Assembly: GCA_946965045.2 (NCBI GenBank)
Contig: OX337229.1
Location: 620,001-684,000, forward strand
Source: Epithemia pelagica
Lineage: Eukaryota; Bacillariophyta; Bacillariophyceae; Surirellales; Surirellaceae
Direction: 5' to 3'
DNA: 64,000 nucleotides
Positions 1 to 9,907 of the stretch are shown here, piece by piece. Within the stretch, counting starts at the first letter, position 1. The number at the start of each line of letters is the position of its first letter. The position numbers and the translations under genes were made by a program. Under the pieces are notes generated by a model that was not told where the DNA came from, ran no database searches, and was given only the letters and a program-made list of their open reading frames with translations.

Positions 1-486
1 GACGAGGAGACCCCTCCAGTTCCAGTCGACCGTCATGGGCCTGAGCCTGAACCCGCGCTCATCCCCGACGACGACGACGAGATCACTTTGGGGCACGACT
101 CACCCCCTCGAAACTCCACCCCTCCTTCCATGGTCGCCACCCCTCCTCCCCCCACCCCCACCCAAAAAGATACCTCGCCTCACATTGACGAGAATGCCCC
201 CCAAAACGTGATCGAGAGTTCCTCCGGCCCCGAGGACTCCCCGCGTTTGGGCAGGATCCTTGCTGTTGCCTACTCCCAAAAGGCAGGCCGAATGGTGCAC
301 GTTCGACGATCCGCTCGTCTTTTGTCCGCGGGTACGGGTAGTGGTGCTGATGAAATAAATCCAAAAAACCCAGAAAAAGCAAAAAAATCCAAAAAACCCA
401 GAAAAAGCAAAAAAAATAAAAGACCCAGAAAAATAACATGTCGGTTGTCGGTTGCCAGTGGTACGTGGGCACGGTCGTGTCGGTAA
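1..486 (+). CDS. C-terminal part of unidentified protein (open at left edge)
   Basis: The frame is open from base 1 and ends at the TGA or TAA just after position 480, giving about 160 residues with no start in the window. The first ~80 residues are acidic and proline-rich (a run of Asp followed by many Pro/Thr), then comes a short basic stretch VHVRRSARLL, then a Lys/Pro tail written by imperfect ~27-bp repeats of AAAAAACCCAGAAAAAGC at about 360-435. Basic RRSAR stretches occur in the linker before reverse transcriptase of copia polyproteins, so this could be a retroelement remnant, but no catalytic domain is visible and a host gene is equally possible. No function is assigned. Confidence 0.4.
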   Translation, partial: DEETPPVPVDRHGPEPEPALIPDDDDEITLGHDSPPRNSTPPSMVATPPPPTPTQKDTSPHIDENAPQNVIESSSGPEDSPRLGRILAVAYSQKAGRMVHVRRSARLLSAGTGSGADEINPKNPEKAKKSKKPRKSKKNKRPRKITCRLSVASGTWARSCR

Positions 487-568
487 TGAATCTTTCCTCC
501 TCAGCCTACTCACTCTGTTTCTACCGATTGTTAAATTCTACTCCTACATCAGCTGAGTCTAGCTAGAG

Positions 569-677
569 TCCTTGTCGGAGATGTCCTTGTTGGTGTCCTT
601 GTCGGAGATGTCCTTGTTGGTGGTCCTTGTTGGTGGTCCTTGTTGGTGGTCCTTGTTGGTGGTCCTTGTTGGTGTGT
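569..677. repeat. GGTCCTTGTT-type microsatellite
   Basis: Tandem copies of GTCCTTGTTGGTG and GTCCTTGTCGGAGAT alternate and then settle into a perfect GGTGGTCCTTGTT run. It lies between the partial frame at the left edge and the hairpin repeat array. It could encode a short Val/Gly/Pro/Cys run, but no credible gene includes it. Confidence 0.85.
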
Positions 678-740
678 CGGTTCGGTCGGTGTTATCACAA
701 AACCCTGGTGGCATGAGGACTTGTCCTTGTGTTACCAGGT

Positions 741-1424
741 ATCTGGCACTGAGACTTTGGTCTCTGTGCCAGATAGAGATTAGGTCTACCTCTTGATTAG
801 CCTACTCACCCTGGGCACTCGTGTCCAGACATGGTGGGGAGTTTGGGGGCTCCTCTTATTAGCCTCAGGAGTACATACAATACGGTCGCCTCGTCCTCCG
901 TTCAAATTGTATGTACTCCAAGAGATTAGGGCTACCTCTTGATTAGCCTACTCACCCTGGGCACTCGTGTCCAGATGGTGGGGAATACATGGGGTGTGGA
1001 TGTGCCATAGTTGCCTGACAGGCATCCATTGATGTCCTGTCGCCGCCCCCGTTCATATGTATTCAGAGATTAGGGCTACCTCTTGATTAGCCTACTCACC
1101 CTGGGCACTCGTGTCCAGATGGTGGGGAATACATGGGGTGTGGATGTGCCATAGTTGCCTGACAGGCATCCATTGATGTCCTGTCGCCGCCCCCGTTCAT
1201 ATGTATTCAGAGATTAGGGCTACCTCTTGATTAGCCTACTCACCCTGGGCACTCGTGTCCAGATGGTGGGGACGAGTTACGAGTTTGGGGGCTCCTCTGA
1301 TTAGCCTCTGGGGTTTGCCATAGTTGCCTGACAGGCATCCATTGATGTTCTGTCGCCCTACCCGTTCAATGTACAGCCGCGTTGACGTCGCGAGCGGGCT
1401 TTCCACCAAGAGCTGTACGCAATA
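741..1424. repeat. Tandem ~144-bp repeats with variable hairpins
   Basis: A conserved module (GAGATTAGGGCTACCTCTTG, then TTAGCCTACTCACCCTGGGC and TGTCCAGATGGTGGGG) recurs starting near 776, 921, 1065 and 1209; the 921, 1065 and 1209 copies are spaced exactly 144 bp. Just before each GAGATTA start sits an inverted repeat whose sequence differs between units: 741-749/766-774 (with an inner 5-bp stem), 868-881/906-919 (14 bp perfect), 983-990/1057-1064 and 1127-1134/1201-1208 (8 bp), and 1371-1377/1412-1418 (7 bp). The last three units also share an internal GACAGG...CCTGTC-type stem. The units look like a mosaic of shared modules around changing stems. I cannot assign this to a known element class. 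Confidence 0.8.
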
Positions 1425-1430
1425 TAGAGA

Positions 1431-1876
1431 TTATCTATCTTCTACCTAGTTCCGAGTTGTCGTGGTCCGGATGGAAAAATCAGGGCTTGGGGTTAGGAGT
1501 TACCTAGGAGAGGACCAAAGAAATGATCCAAAAGAAATTTGTGCAAGGAAAACCTATTCGACTGGCTACTCATTATTTTGGCATGGCAATGGCAAGGTAC
1601 GGTGCATTGGTCTGGACTGGACTCGATTTAGTATCCTGTCGTCAAGGACTCACGCCTGTTGTTGAGCCGCATCTTGTTTACGAGTCTGCAGGTGGACAGA
1701 AAAACACAAGACTAGGAAAGAGACACGGTACAAAACATGGAGTAATGTTTTTCATGTAGTACTTGTTGTACAGGCAATCATGTAGATCGATCGATGGGAT
1801 ACCACGCAACACACGGCTCTCACACACACCAGGCCTCATCCCCGTTTTGGCATTGAAAAGAATTCTGTTGTTGTGT
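1431..1876. other. Intergenic, nothing recognised
   Basis: Only short overlapping open frames of fewer than 80 codons are present, without family resemblance. A degenerate GAGATTATC copy of the upstream repeat start is at its left border. Confidence 0.5.
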
Positions 1877-2296
1877 TTATTGTGGTGGTGGGGCGGGTAA
1901 GGTCGTTCGAGGTGGATCCCGATAGGGACCTCGAGGAGGAGGATTGTTGGGATTGTTGTTGTTATTGGAATTCCACGACGTGTTCATCCAACTCGTTGGA
2001 GGTTGGGGAGGTGGAGCAAAGGATGTGGGTGCCGACGAGGGTGGTCCCAGGCCAGCCGCTCCCATGGCACCACCAAACGAGGAAGGCAACGATGGCGGTT
2101 CTTCATCTCGGCTGTCCAGATCGCTGTACAAGCGTTCGAAGAATAGGACAAACAATCGCAATTGCAACGTTTGGGGGGAGCAAAGCGATGTGAATCTATC
2201 GATCACCATGGAGTTGGCGGTATCATCTCGTAGTGAAACTCTGTCGCCGTTCTCGGGGTTGCGGCGACCGCTGCTGCCCCACCGTAGTGTGAGCAA
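1877..2296 (-). CDS. Weak hypothetical protein, Pro/Asn-rich C-terminus
   Basis: This open frame of about 139 codons has a mixed N-terminal half and a C-terminal half rich in Pro, Ser and Asn (an Asn run followed by PPPRGPYRDPP). It could be the last exon of a gene: an ATG in another frame lies at 2345 and opens a 40-codon frame (MNRRGYLVEVFQDQLIIAHT) that would need a splice or frameshift to join. No domain is recognised. The opposite strand is also open (1944-2357), so this could be a compositional artefact. It sits about 170 bp beyond the end of the ATPase gene. Confidence 0.25.
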   Translation of the reverse strand: MLTLRWGSSGRRNPENGDRVSLRDDTANSMVIDRFTSLCSPQTLQLRLFVLFFERLYSDLDSRDEEPPSLPSSFGGAMGAAGLGPPSSAPTSFAPPPQPPTSWMNTSWNSNNNNNPNNPPPRGPYRDPPRTTLPAPPPQ

Positions 2297-2461
2297 TGAT
2301 CAATTGGTCTTGGAAAACTTCGACCAGATAACCTCGACGATTCATGGCAGATTGTAACGACCACTGATGGGCTTTGTAAACTGTTAGAGAAAAGACCCTA
2401 AATGCAGGTCGCGCAGCTTAGTATCCGCGCACCATCGAACAGCAGACCTCCCTGTTTTCTC

Positions 2462-5400
2462 TCATGACACTGGATCAGTAAAGTCAAACCTCCCCCTGCC
2501 AACATCTCCCAGACTGCTACCAATGCTTGACTCACGTTCCGTGGAATCTTCTGTGGAAGTATCATTGTCTTCAAATCGGCGGCTATTTTGGTTGCCTCGT
2601 TTGAGGACCGACAAGAGGGATCGGGAGCTCAGAGACGATGTTGTCGACCCATTGAAGGTGCTCGTGGACTTAAAAAAGTCATTGAGGACGTCTGTGTGTC
2701 GACGAGTATCGACACCTTCCTCGCAGAGCCGTATTGGCCTTGTTCAGTACCACGGACGATCGAAGGAAACGGCCGTATTGGTTTTGCAATTGTTTGGATT
2801 TTCCCTCCGCTCCCCAGTCCAAATAAAGGGTCACTGCTTGAGCCAAGTAAAACTCGGCCCATTCTTCATCTTTTTGCTCCAAGAAGAACAGGCCGGCCTG
2901 TTCACACATGTACGCCTCAAAATGAACCAAGCCCAATCGGGCAAGAAAGCGAATGGCTTTATCGTACCCATCCTTTGGCGGAGACTCTTCTGCAACCAAC
3001 ATGGTGTACATAGGCATCGCATTGACGTCGCCTTTTTTCAAATCATCTCGAAATTCTTTGGTTATCTTCCGAGCCAGTTGTCGTAGTTTGCGTTTCCCAT
3101 CCGTTCGACTAAGTTTCAAGGCAGCCAGGGCCATGATACATCGTCGTAGCGCACATCGAGTATGGTATTGGTCAGTGCCCAAGAAAGGTTCCAATTCGCT
3201 CAGCAGTTTTTCCATTACGTCCATTTTACCATAAAGTAGAGACAGTAGTAACCGAAAGGATAGGATATCACGTTTGATCATACAACGGGCATTCCCATGG
3301 AAGGAGGAGAGCATTTCGTCTTGATTCATGGCGTCTCCCGTAAGTATCGTTGGATCCGGTCCTGGATCCTGCAGATTCAAAATGAATTGTCCCACAATCT
3401 TGAAAACGGCCAGGATGGTTCCCGGTAGATTGAATTGAATGACCTGTGAGCGGGAGTCCACAGGTAATATAGGCATAGGCGTACGCCAAGATGGCTCCCC
3501 CCGCCTTTTCGGTATTACCCGTGCGCAATCCAATTCCATGTGCGTCCAAGAAGAGTTCCAAACAATTGGGCAATGGCTTTGTGTATGTAAAAATCCTCGA
3601 TGCTACGGCAGTCATGACCGTGGCATGGATCGATCCAACGGTTTGGGGAAAGCGTTCCAGTACTTTCAAACCCAATTCACCGTATTGGTTGGCCTCCTTG
3701 AATTGTCCCTGTAGGCCATGGGCCATGCCCAAAGATACAATGGCCATGGCGGTTTCTTCCGATACGGCCTTGACATCGGCCGAGATGGACAGGGCTCGCG
3801 ACGAGGCATACCAACCCAAGTACCGGTGTTGTTTCTTGAGTGTCATGGTGGCAAACATGGCATGTTGGTTCAACAGTTTGACAGTGTTGTGAGCCTTTGG
3901 ATCAGTCATTGTAGGATACTTTAAGATGCCTTCTATTTTGCCTCCCGGAAATCTTCGGCGTGTCCGGTTCATCTCGATTTTTAACACACCACGCAACATC
4001 TTGTTGGGTAGGCGCACATTGTATTCCTTGAGAATCTCTTCCGATACTTCCATGCCCAATTCGTAGTTGCGATCTTGACCGGAAGTAATGTGCTTCAAAT
4101 GAACCATTTGGACACGAAATTTGTCTTGGGAGCATTTGGCATGATCCTTGACTTGTTGCACGGCTTCCATGGCTTGTTCATCTTGTCCCAATTGAACGGA
4201 CATTTCCGCCATGATACTGTACAAACTCAGACACAAATCGTAGTGTTGCGTCCACTGTTCGTCGATAGAAGCAGCCGAATTGTTGTTGTTGTTGTTGTTG
4301 CTCAAGTGTTTGATACCGGCCGTTAACATGTCATAGGCTGGATAGAGCGCCGATTTGATCAAGGACAAGCGGGCAGCTTCCAAACACAGTGTCGCCAGTT
4401 CAGCTCCCAGGATTCGACTGTTCTCCGTTGCAACAGAATGTTCTTGCTGTTGTTCCAGTTCCGAGAACCGATTCATTTGATCGGCCGCCATGAACACCAT
4501 CCATTCATCTTCGTCTACCACATTCTCTTGTCCAGCAGTCTTTTGACTGAGTTTCCACAGGAGTCGTCCCAATTTCAAATGCAATTGGGGACGGAGATTG
4601 TCCGGAATGAGGGAGTAGGCCACGGACTGCAGTTTGTCATGTGCCCACATGTAGGCTTCTTGCCCCGTGGGGCGAATGAGAATACCCTCCTGAACCGCAT
4701 GATCCAAGACGGATTGCAAACCTTCGATCGTATCCAATCCTTTGGCCTGGATTGTTCCGACACCACCGTCATTTTCCTTGTCATTCTTTACAGCATCCTC
4801 ATTCGTGTTGGAGAATGAACAGTCAAACCATTGGATCAAGACATGCAGTGGAATGAGTTTTCCCAAACATGCGGCGACATGGAGCGCGGTACGTGTGGCG
4901 TGTGGCAATCGTTCCATGGTGGCGGCTACCAGGTCGGCCACATTGTCCGACACGTGCGCAGCACTGGCCAAGGTATGGACATTGCCCCATTCCCATTTGC
5001 CCACAAAGTACGAGTATCGTACAAAGTCTTCGCGTCGCAACATTTGCAGAAATTGCCGCACAAAAAAGGCATTGCCTGCCGTCTTTTGATGGACCACTTG
5101 CGCCAGTGGCATGGTTTGATCCAAGGGTCGCTTGGTCAAGGAGGATATCAGTTGATTGACACTGATTGACACTGTTCACGGTTAAATCGGCCAGAGGCAA
5201 GTCGTAGATATGCCGCTTTCGACGTTTCATGCTACTTGTCTGACGCTGACGATCGTGTTCTTCTTGGTCCATTTCCAGTTTGTATTGTCGAATGGCGGCC
5301 AAGGTTTGTTGCATACAGGGACTGACCTCTGACGTTTGCGGTTGGTTCTCCTTGTTGTTGTTGTTGTCTCGATAGGACAAGATGAGAATCAAATTGTCAA

Positions 5401-6232
5401 CGGGTTGTGTCGTGGCCAAAACTTGAAGCACTTTGGCACTGGCCGCATCGGCCCATTGCACATCGTCCAGGAACAAAACGACGGGTCGAGCTTGACACAA
5501 AAAACTGAGAATCCGAACAAAACTAGCATTGATGCAATCCATGGTATTGTTCCAATCGCCTGGAATGGAAATGCTGGGCACTGATGGTGGCGGTGGAGGA
5601 CTGGATGCGTTTGGAGGTGGATTTTGAGTATTGGAGGTACCGTGCAACTGGTCTTCGTCAATTTGCGACAAGACCTTTTCCATGGGCGGTTTGGGTGGAA
5701 GTACTTCATACAAGGGACGACCCGCAATGGGACAAGTCTTGGTTTTTTCCAGGACGGCTTGATAGGCCTTGGGCAAAACATGAAGCAAGAATTCGACATC
5801 TTGATGCAACAAGGCTTGTAGACCACCCAATTGACAAATGGTGACAGTGTCATTGTGGGTAATCCACAGTTCAATGAGTGTATTCAAGGCTTGAATCAAG
5901 ACCAAAAAGGGTTGTTGAAAATCGTCTTGATTGGCCAAAAACTTGCCCGATGCCAACAACCAACCGTACTGGTCCAACCACGGTTGCGATTCGACCAAGG
6001 CCGATTTGCCACTGCCTGCTGGACCGTGCAACAAGACAGTGGCACCGGGATGCAAATGTTCACCGGCATGATTGGGATCGGACGACAAGTCACCCTTCCT
6101 CCTCTCGTCGTCGTCGTCGTCCTCGGTGGCATTGTCATCGTTGGACTGGACCAAACGGCACAGAAACTTGGATTCTTCTTCGCGACCATACAAGGCACTC
6201 CAGTCCCAAGCGGGGCCCGAAGTGTAGCTCAT
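2462..6232 (-). pseudogene. AAA (COG3899-type) ATPase with TPR-like region, frameshifted
   Basis: The protein starts at the ATG at 6232 with the GREEE entry motif of the AAA_16/COG3899 predicted-ATPase family. A Walker A loop GPAGSGKS lies at residues 70-77 and a Walker B-like VVLFLDDVQWAD at about 251-262. Beyond this comes a long helical region (5172-2680) like the TPR-type C-terminal half of bacterial and stramenopile signalling ATPases, then a Ser-rich acidic tail ending at TGA 2464-2462. The reading frame changes three times: at 5154-5173, where GATTGACACT is duplicated exactly in tandem; near 3450 (one extra base between GLPL and QVIQF); and near 2715. Removing one 10-bp copy restores the frame. 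No kinase, GAF or cyclase domain is attached here, although family members often carry one. The breaks suggest a pseudogene; assembly error is possible for the single-base shifts. Confidence 0.75.
5154..5173. repeat. 10-bp tandem duplication causing a frameshift
   Basis: GATTGACACT is present twice head to tail at 5154-5163 and 5164-5173. On the minus strand one copy reads through as VNSVNQLISS, matching the downstream frame; two copies shift the frame of the ATPase gene by +1. Confidence 0.9.
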
Positions 6233-7323
6233 GATAGTAGGCAGCTCTTTTCAAGCACCGAACACGGGTGTCCGATTTCTTCTCTCCCAAAGATTATGGA
6301 TCTTCACGAGGTTTGTTCATAAATGATACGACAAAGCGAATCTATAGCTTGGCGAAAGATGTTTTCACGTCTTGGTAACTTCCATCCAACAACACTTGGA
6401 CAGCCTGATAAAATCGCGGACAAGGACTGCTGGCGAGGTTTTGCGTTGTGCTTTTTCACTTTTCGTGTACATCATCTTTTTGTTGACGATGTCGATTTGA
6501 CACCTCGGACAATTCATAACAGAATTCATACAGCTTTTATTCGCCTCCCATTTTTGTCATCTCGTGAATGAGCAGAAAAGATCTTTTGACTGGCTGTTCG
6601 GAAGAGACACGCCCAGGCGGCTTTGATATGTCAGCGCTAATATTTCACATCACTTCTTTTACTGAGAGCTCTGGGAAGTACCATGGGGCTATACTGTTGA
6701 GAGGTCCACTTATGCAAGCGGTGAATGGGTGAATGACGGTGTCGCTCGCAGCGTCCCAAGCAATAGAGTGGGGCTGAACGCGGGTTGATTCGTCCAAGAC
6801 TTAGAATTATGCGCAGGCAATCTCCTGGTTCGACCCCACGAACCAATCCGGAAGCGAGTAGTGTGCGTTGAGAGCGTTGAGAACATCCATAGCACGCGGT
6901 GCGAGCCCACCATAGGTGCGAAGCTAACCTTTTGGTCACAAAACTATTTTCGTTTGACCAAAATCATTTTTGTTTGACCCTTTCGTCTTGCGCGTCGTCT
7001 CTTTCGTCTGTGATTTTGTCTTGGTTCCATTCTTTTCCAGTGACTTTCCTCAGAGAGATGGAGGATACAGGATCTGCCCTCTTCCCATTATTTGTTTCTC
7101 CTTGTCGTTCAACAAACTTCAGTGCTTGGTGAACAGAATCGCGAGTCACCAAGTGTTGCCCCACACTTTGAAGATACCTTCCATGTATCCAAATGCAAAA
7201 CAACGCATGTGTGCGTGTTGTCGATAGCAAAGGTTGGAGACTATCTAATGTACAGATATAGTATGACATTTCTAATAAGCGAGTGAAAAGCGACCTATAT
7301 GAGATACTGCGACTTACAACGAC
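6233..7323. other. Intergenic between divergent genes
   Basis: It holds the upstream regions of the minus-strand ATPase gene and the plus-strand DUF2235 gene. Short open frames on both strands have no family resemblance. A GGTTCGACCCC stretch near 6831 resembles a tRNA B box, but no tRNA fold fits around it. Confidence 0.5.
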
Positions 7324-9642
7324 ATGAAGAATCCTCTAATGCTGTTTTTTGTGGGGTATCTTTTTTTGTGGTATCCATTGCAACCTCATTATCGGCATAC
7401 GAGAAAGAATAATTGGAAGAGATTCAACAAGATTCAACAAGGAATGGGCATCATGTCCCCTCAGCAAGGCAGGGGATCGTGTTTGCCACCACATGGGTCA
7501 GCATGGTCTCCAAAACGAGGTATGTGGTCGTTGTGGATGATTGTTCAGGTAGTTTCTGTGATGGTATCCTTTGGATTTGCTTCTTGTGAGGCAAGGATTG
7601 TTCCCTATGGCAATGGTGGTGTTACGAACGCCATGAACACCATGCTTCCGACCAGACGACAGCATGGCAAGCCGACGAACCGAAACGCATCGGACAAGAG
7701 CAAGTCGACCAACGTTGCGGGTCCGAACGACGACAAGGAGACTACAAAGAAGGGGAAGAACATTGTCATTTGCTGCGACGGCACGGGCAAAGATCTGGGC
7801 GATAGTTTGAAATATTCCAATGTGGCTCAATTGTATGGCATGCTGATGCAGTCGGTTGACAGCGAGAATCGACGCTCTTGTTCCTATTACTACAGTGCAG
7901 GGGTTGGTACCGTCACACCCATTAATGCCTGGAACTGGCTCCGACTCTTGTGGAAGTCTTCCATTTTGGGTGGTGCCACTGGTGCCGGTATGGAGAATGA
8001 TGTCGTCAAGGCCTACACCTTTCTCATGCAAGAGTATGAACCAGGAGACCAAATATTCTTGTTTGGTTTCAGTCGAGGTGCCTATACGGTCCGCGTCTTG
8101 GCTGGACTGATCCAGGCCGTGGGCTTGTTACGGTATCATCCATCGCAACAGGGATTGGCCGTTCGTGCCATGGCCGTCTACAATCGCGCCGCGTTTTTTC
8201 CCGAAAAATTTGATTGGTCGTTTTGGGATCTGACCCAAAAGGATTGGTGGCCCCTCAAACAAAAAGATGGATCCTTACAAGAAAGTCAGCAAGATAAAAT
8301 TGATGAGGCACTTGGAAATGCAACAACTTGGGGATGCTTGACACAGGCACGACAAGATGTTCCCATTCATTTCATGGGTTGCTGGGATACCGTTTCGTCC
8401 ATTATTGTTCCCCGCACAAAACTCTGGCCACTCAGCACCATGAAGCTACCGCTTACCGAGGAGAATGGTCAAGTGCGACATTTTCGACAAGCCTGTGCCA
8501 TTGATGAACGACGTCGCATGTTTCGACTGCTTCCCTGGAACCATAAGAGTGCCAAGGATGACAACGACGAAGGCTTGGAGGATGGGGAGTCAATCACTGA
8601 TAAAAACCAAGATTCCAAACAAGTCTGGTTTGTGGGATGTCATGGGGATGTAGGAGGTGGATGGAAAATGAAGCAAAGCGAGTTGGCAAAGATTTCCTTG
8701 CAATGGATGATTCATGAAGCCAATGAGTGTGGTTTGGATTTGGACCTGAACTCGACTTTGCAAAGCTCTGACTTGATCGCACGAAACTATTCATCGGACG
8801 AATATCGGATTCACAATTCCATGTTTTCGTTATGGCCCCTTTTGGAAATACCTCCCAAGGCTCGGATGAACAATCGTGAATGGGAACCTTCATCCGTTTC
8901 TCTACAGTCCAAATGTTATGGAATTGGGACCAAGTCCTTGATTTGGAGTGGGTTTTGCGTCGCCACAAGGTGGCTGTTGCAGCATACCCTGCAGCTGGTC
9001 TTTGGCCGCCTCCTTCCCACAGTGCTGCATCTCAAAACGGCTTGGAATGTGGTATTGCGTGTCGGTTTGGTAGGGGTCTTGGTCAAGTACTACAAACCAG
9101 AACCCATGCCCAGTGATGAGATGCAAGTCGATGCGCGTCCCTCATCCGAAACAAGGGAGCCCGAAAACGTGTTTCAAAAGCTCTCTCGACAGTGTCCAAC
9201 TGCCGTCCAAATAGTAGTCTTGGGTGTAGTCATGGTCAAAGCTGTGCCGTACTGTTTGGGAGAATGTGCGGAATTTCTAAAACCCGTCTGGGATGACGTG
9301 ACCCATGGGTGGATGCAATGGCTTGCCAATCATGCTCTACTCGTTGACATTGTATCGACCAAAACGACGTGGGTAGGCTGCGTCGCGTTGAGTGCTTGGC
9401 TTTGGTGGAATACCTACACTCCCCTGGGAGAACCTCGTTGCATTCCACCAAACGACGGTACCCATTCGTTGCATCCCTCCGTCCTGGAATGCCTGGAACA
9501 ACGACAGCATGACTATCGTCCCACAAATCTCAAGCGATTCCTGACGGGTGATGACAATCCTTCGGACGACGAGTTTCAAGCCGCCCTAAACGCCTATCAT
9601 GCAGCACAGGAGGCACCAACGGACCTGGCGCCACAAGAATAG
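7324..9642 (+). CDS. DUF2235 (alpha/beta-hydrolase-like) protein with C-terminal membrane segments
   Basis: The 772-residue protein starts at ATG 7324 with a hydrophobic N-terminus. A charged linker leads to the DUF2235 domain, beginning at KNIVICCDGTGKDL (about residue 148) and carrying the lipase-type nucleophile elbow GFSRG with Ser about 250. Further family features are the FMGCWDTVSS and WFVGCHGDVGGGW stretches. DUF2235 is best known from bacterial Tle1-type phospholipase effectors and from uncharacterised fungal proteins; the fold predicts an esterase or phospholipase, but the substrate is unknown. The last ~250 residues contain several hydrophobic stretches, probably membrane helices, and an acidic tail. 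There is no intron. A second ATG (codon 41, MGIMSPQQG) is an alternative start. The stop codon lies inside the first copy of a 120-bp tandem duplication. Confidence 0.85.
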   Translation: MKNPLMLFFVGYLFLWYPLQPHYRHTRKNNWKRFNKIQQGMGIMSPQQGRGSCLPPHGSAWSPKRGMWSLWMIVQVVSVMVSFGFASCEARIVPYGNGGVTNAMNTMLPTRRQHGKPTNRNASDKSKSTNVAGPNDDKETTKKGKNIVICCDGTGKDLGDSLKYSNVAQLYGMLMQSVDSENRRSCSYYYSAGVGTVTPINAWNWLRLLWKSSILGGATGAGMENDVVKAYTFLMQEYEPGDQIFLFGFSRGAYTVRVLAGLIQAVGLLRYHPSQQGLAVRAMAVYNRAAFFPEKFDWSFWDLTQKDWWPLKQKDGSLQESQQDKIDEALGNATTWGCLTQARQDVPIHFMGCWDTVSSIIVPRTKLWPLSTMKLPLTEENGQVRHFRQACAIDERRRMFRLLPWNHKSAKDDNDEGLEDGESITDKNQDSKQVWFVGCHGDVGGGWKMKQSELAKISLQWMIHEANECGLDLDLNSTLQSSDLIARNYSSDEYRIHNSMFSLWPLLEIPPKARMNNREWEPSSVSLQSKCYGIGTKSLIWSGFCVATRWLLQHTLQLVFGRLLPTVLHLKTAWNVVLRVGLVGVLVKYYKPEPMPSDEMQVDARPSSETREPENVFQKLSRQCPTAVQIVVLGVVMVKAVPYCLGECAEFLKPVWDDVTHGWMQWLANHALLVDIVSTKTTWVGCVALSAWLWWNTYTPLGEPRCIPPNDGTHSLHPSVLECLEQRQHDYRPTNLKRFLTGDDNPSDDEFQAALNAYHAAQEAPTDLAPQE

Positions 9643-9859
9643 GTATGTAGGTAACAATGGGAAGACTATCGATCGTATGGTTGCGTTCGTGGGGATGTCG
9701 AAACGAAACATCTTACATACTGTGACAAAATTCTACTCCTAGGCCTGGCGCCACAAAAATAGGTAGGTAACAATAGGAAGACTAGATAGATCGAATGGTC
9801 TCGTTCGTGTGGCATGTCGAAACGAACCATGGTACATACTGTGACAAACGTCTACTCCT
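9624..9859. repeat. 120-bp tandem duplication at the gene end
   Basis: CCTGGCGCCACAA(G/A)AATAGGTA begins both copies, at 9624 and 9744, and both end near GTGACAAA(A/C)(T/G)TCTACTCCT. The copies differ by small substitutions and a 4-bp gap. The first copy contains the last codons and TAG of the DUF2235 gene; the second lies wholly downstream. Confidence 0.85.
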
Positions 9860-9907
9860 CGTTGGTCAGGACGATTGAGATTGAGAGAGTCACACACTAC
9901 ACCTTAG

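Noticed and set aside
741-1424. CRISPR-like array (repeats with variable parts)
   Set aside because: Units are 144 bp with long conserved parts, the variable portion is a hairpin, the host looks eukaryotic, and no cas genes are present.
3445-3462. 18-nt GT-AG intron at the second frameshift of the ATPase gene
   Set aside because: It is far too short to splice, and its length is a multiple of three, so it would not restore the frame.
2462-6232. Programmed +1 frameshifting in the ATPase gene (all breaks are +1)
   Set aside because: One break is a plain 10-bp duplication, there is no shared slippery motif, and other broken genes in the window shift the opposite way.
6780-6880. tRNA gene suggested by GGTTCGACCCC
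   Set aside because: The T stem has a mismatch and no matching acceptor, D or anticodon arms could be placed on either strand.
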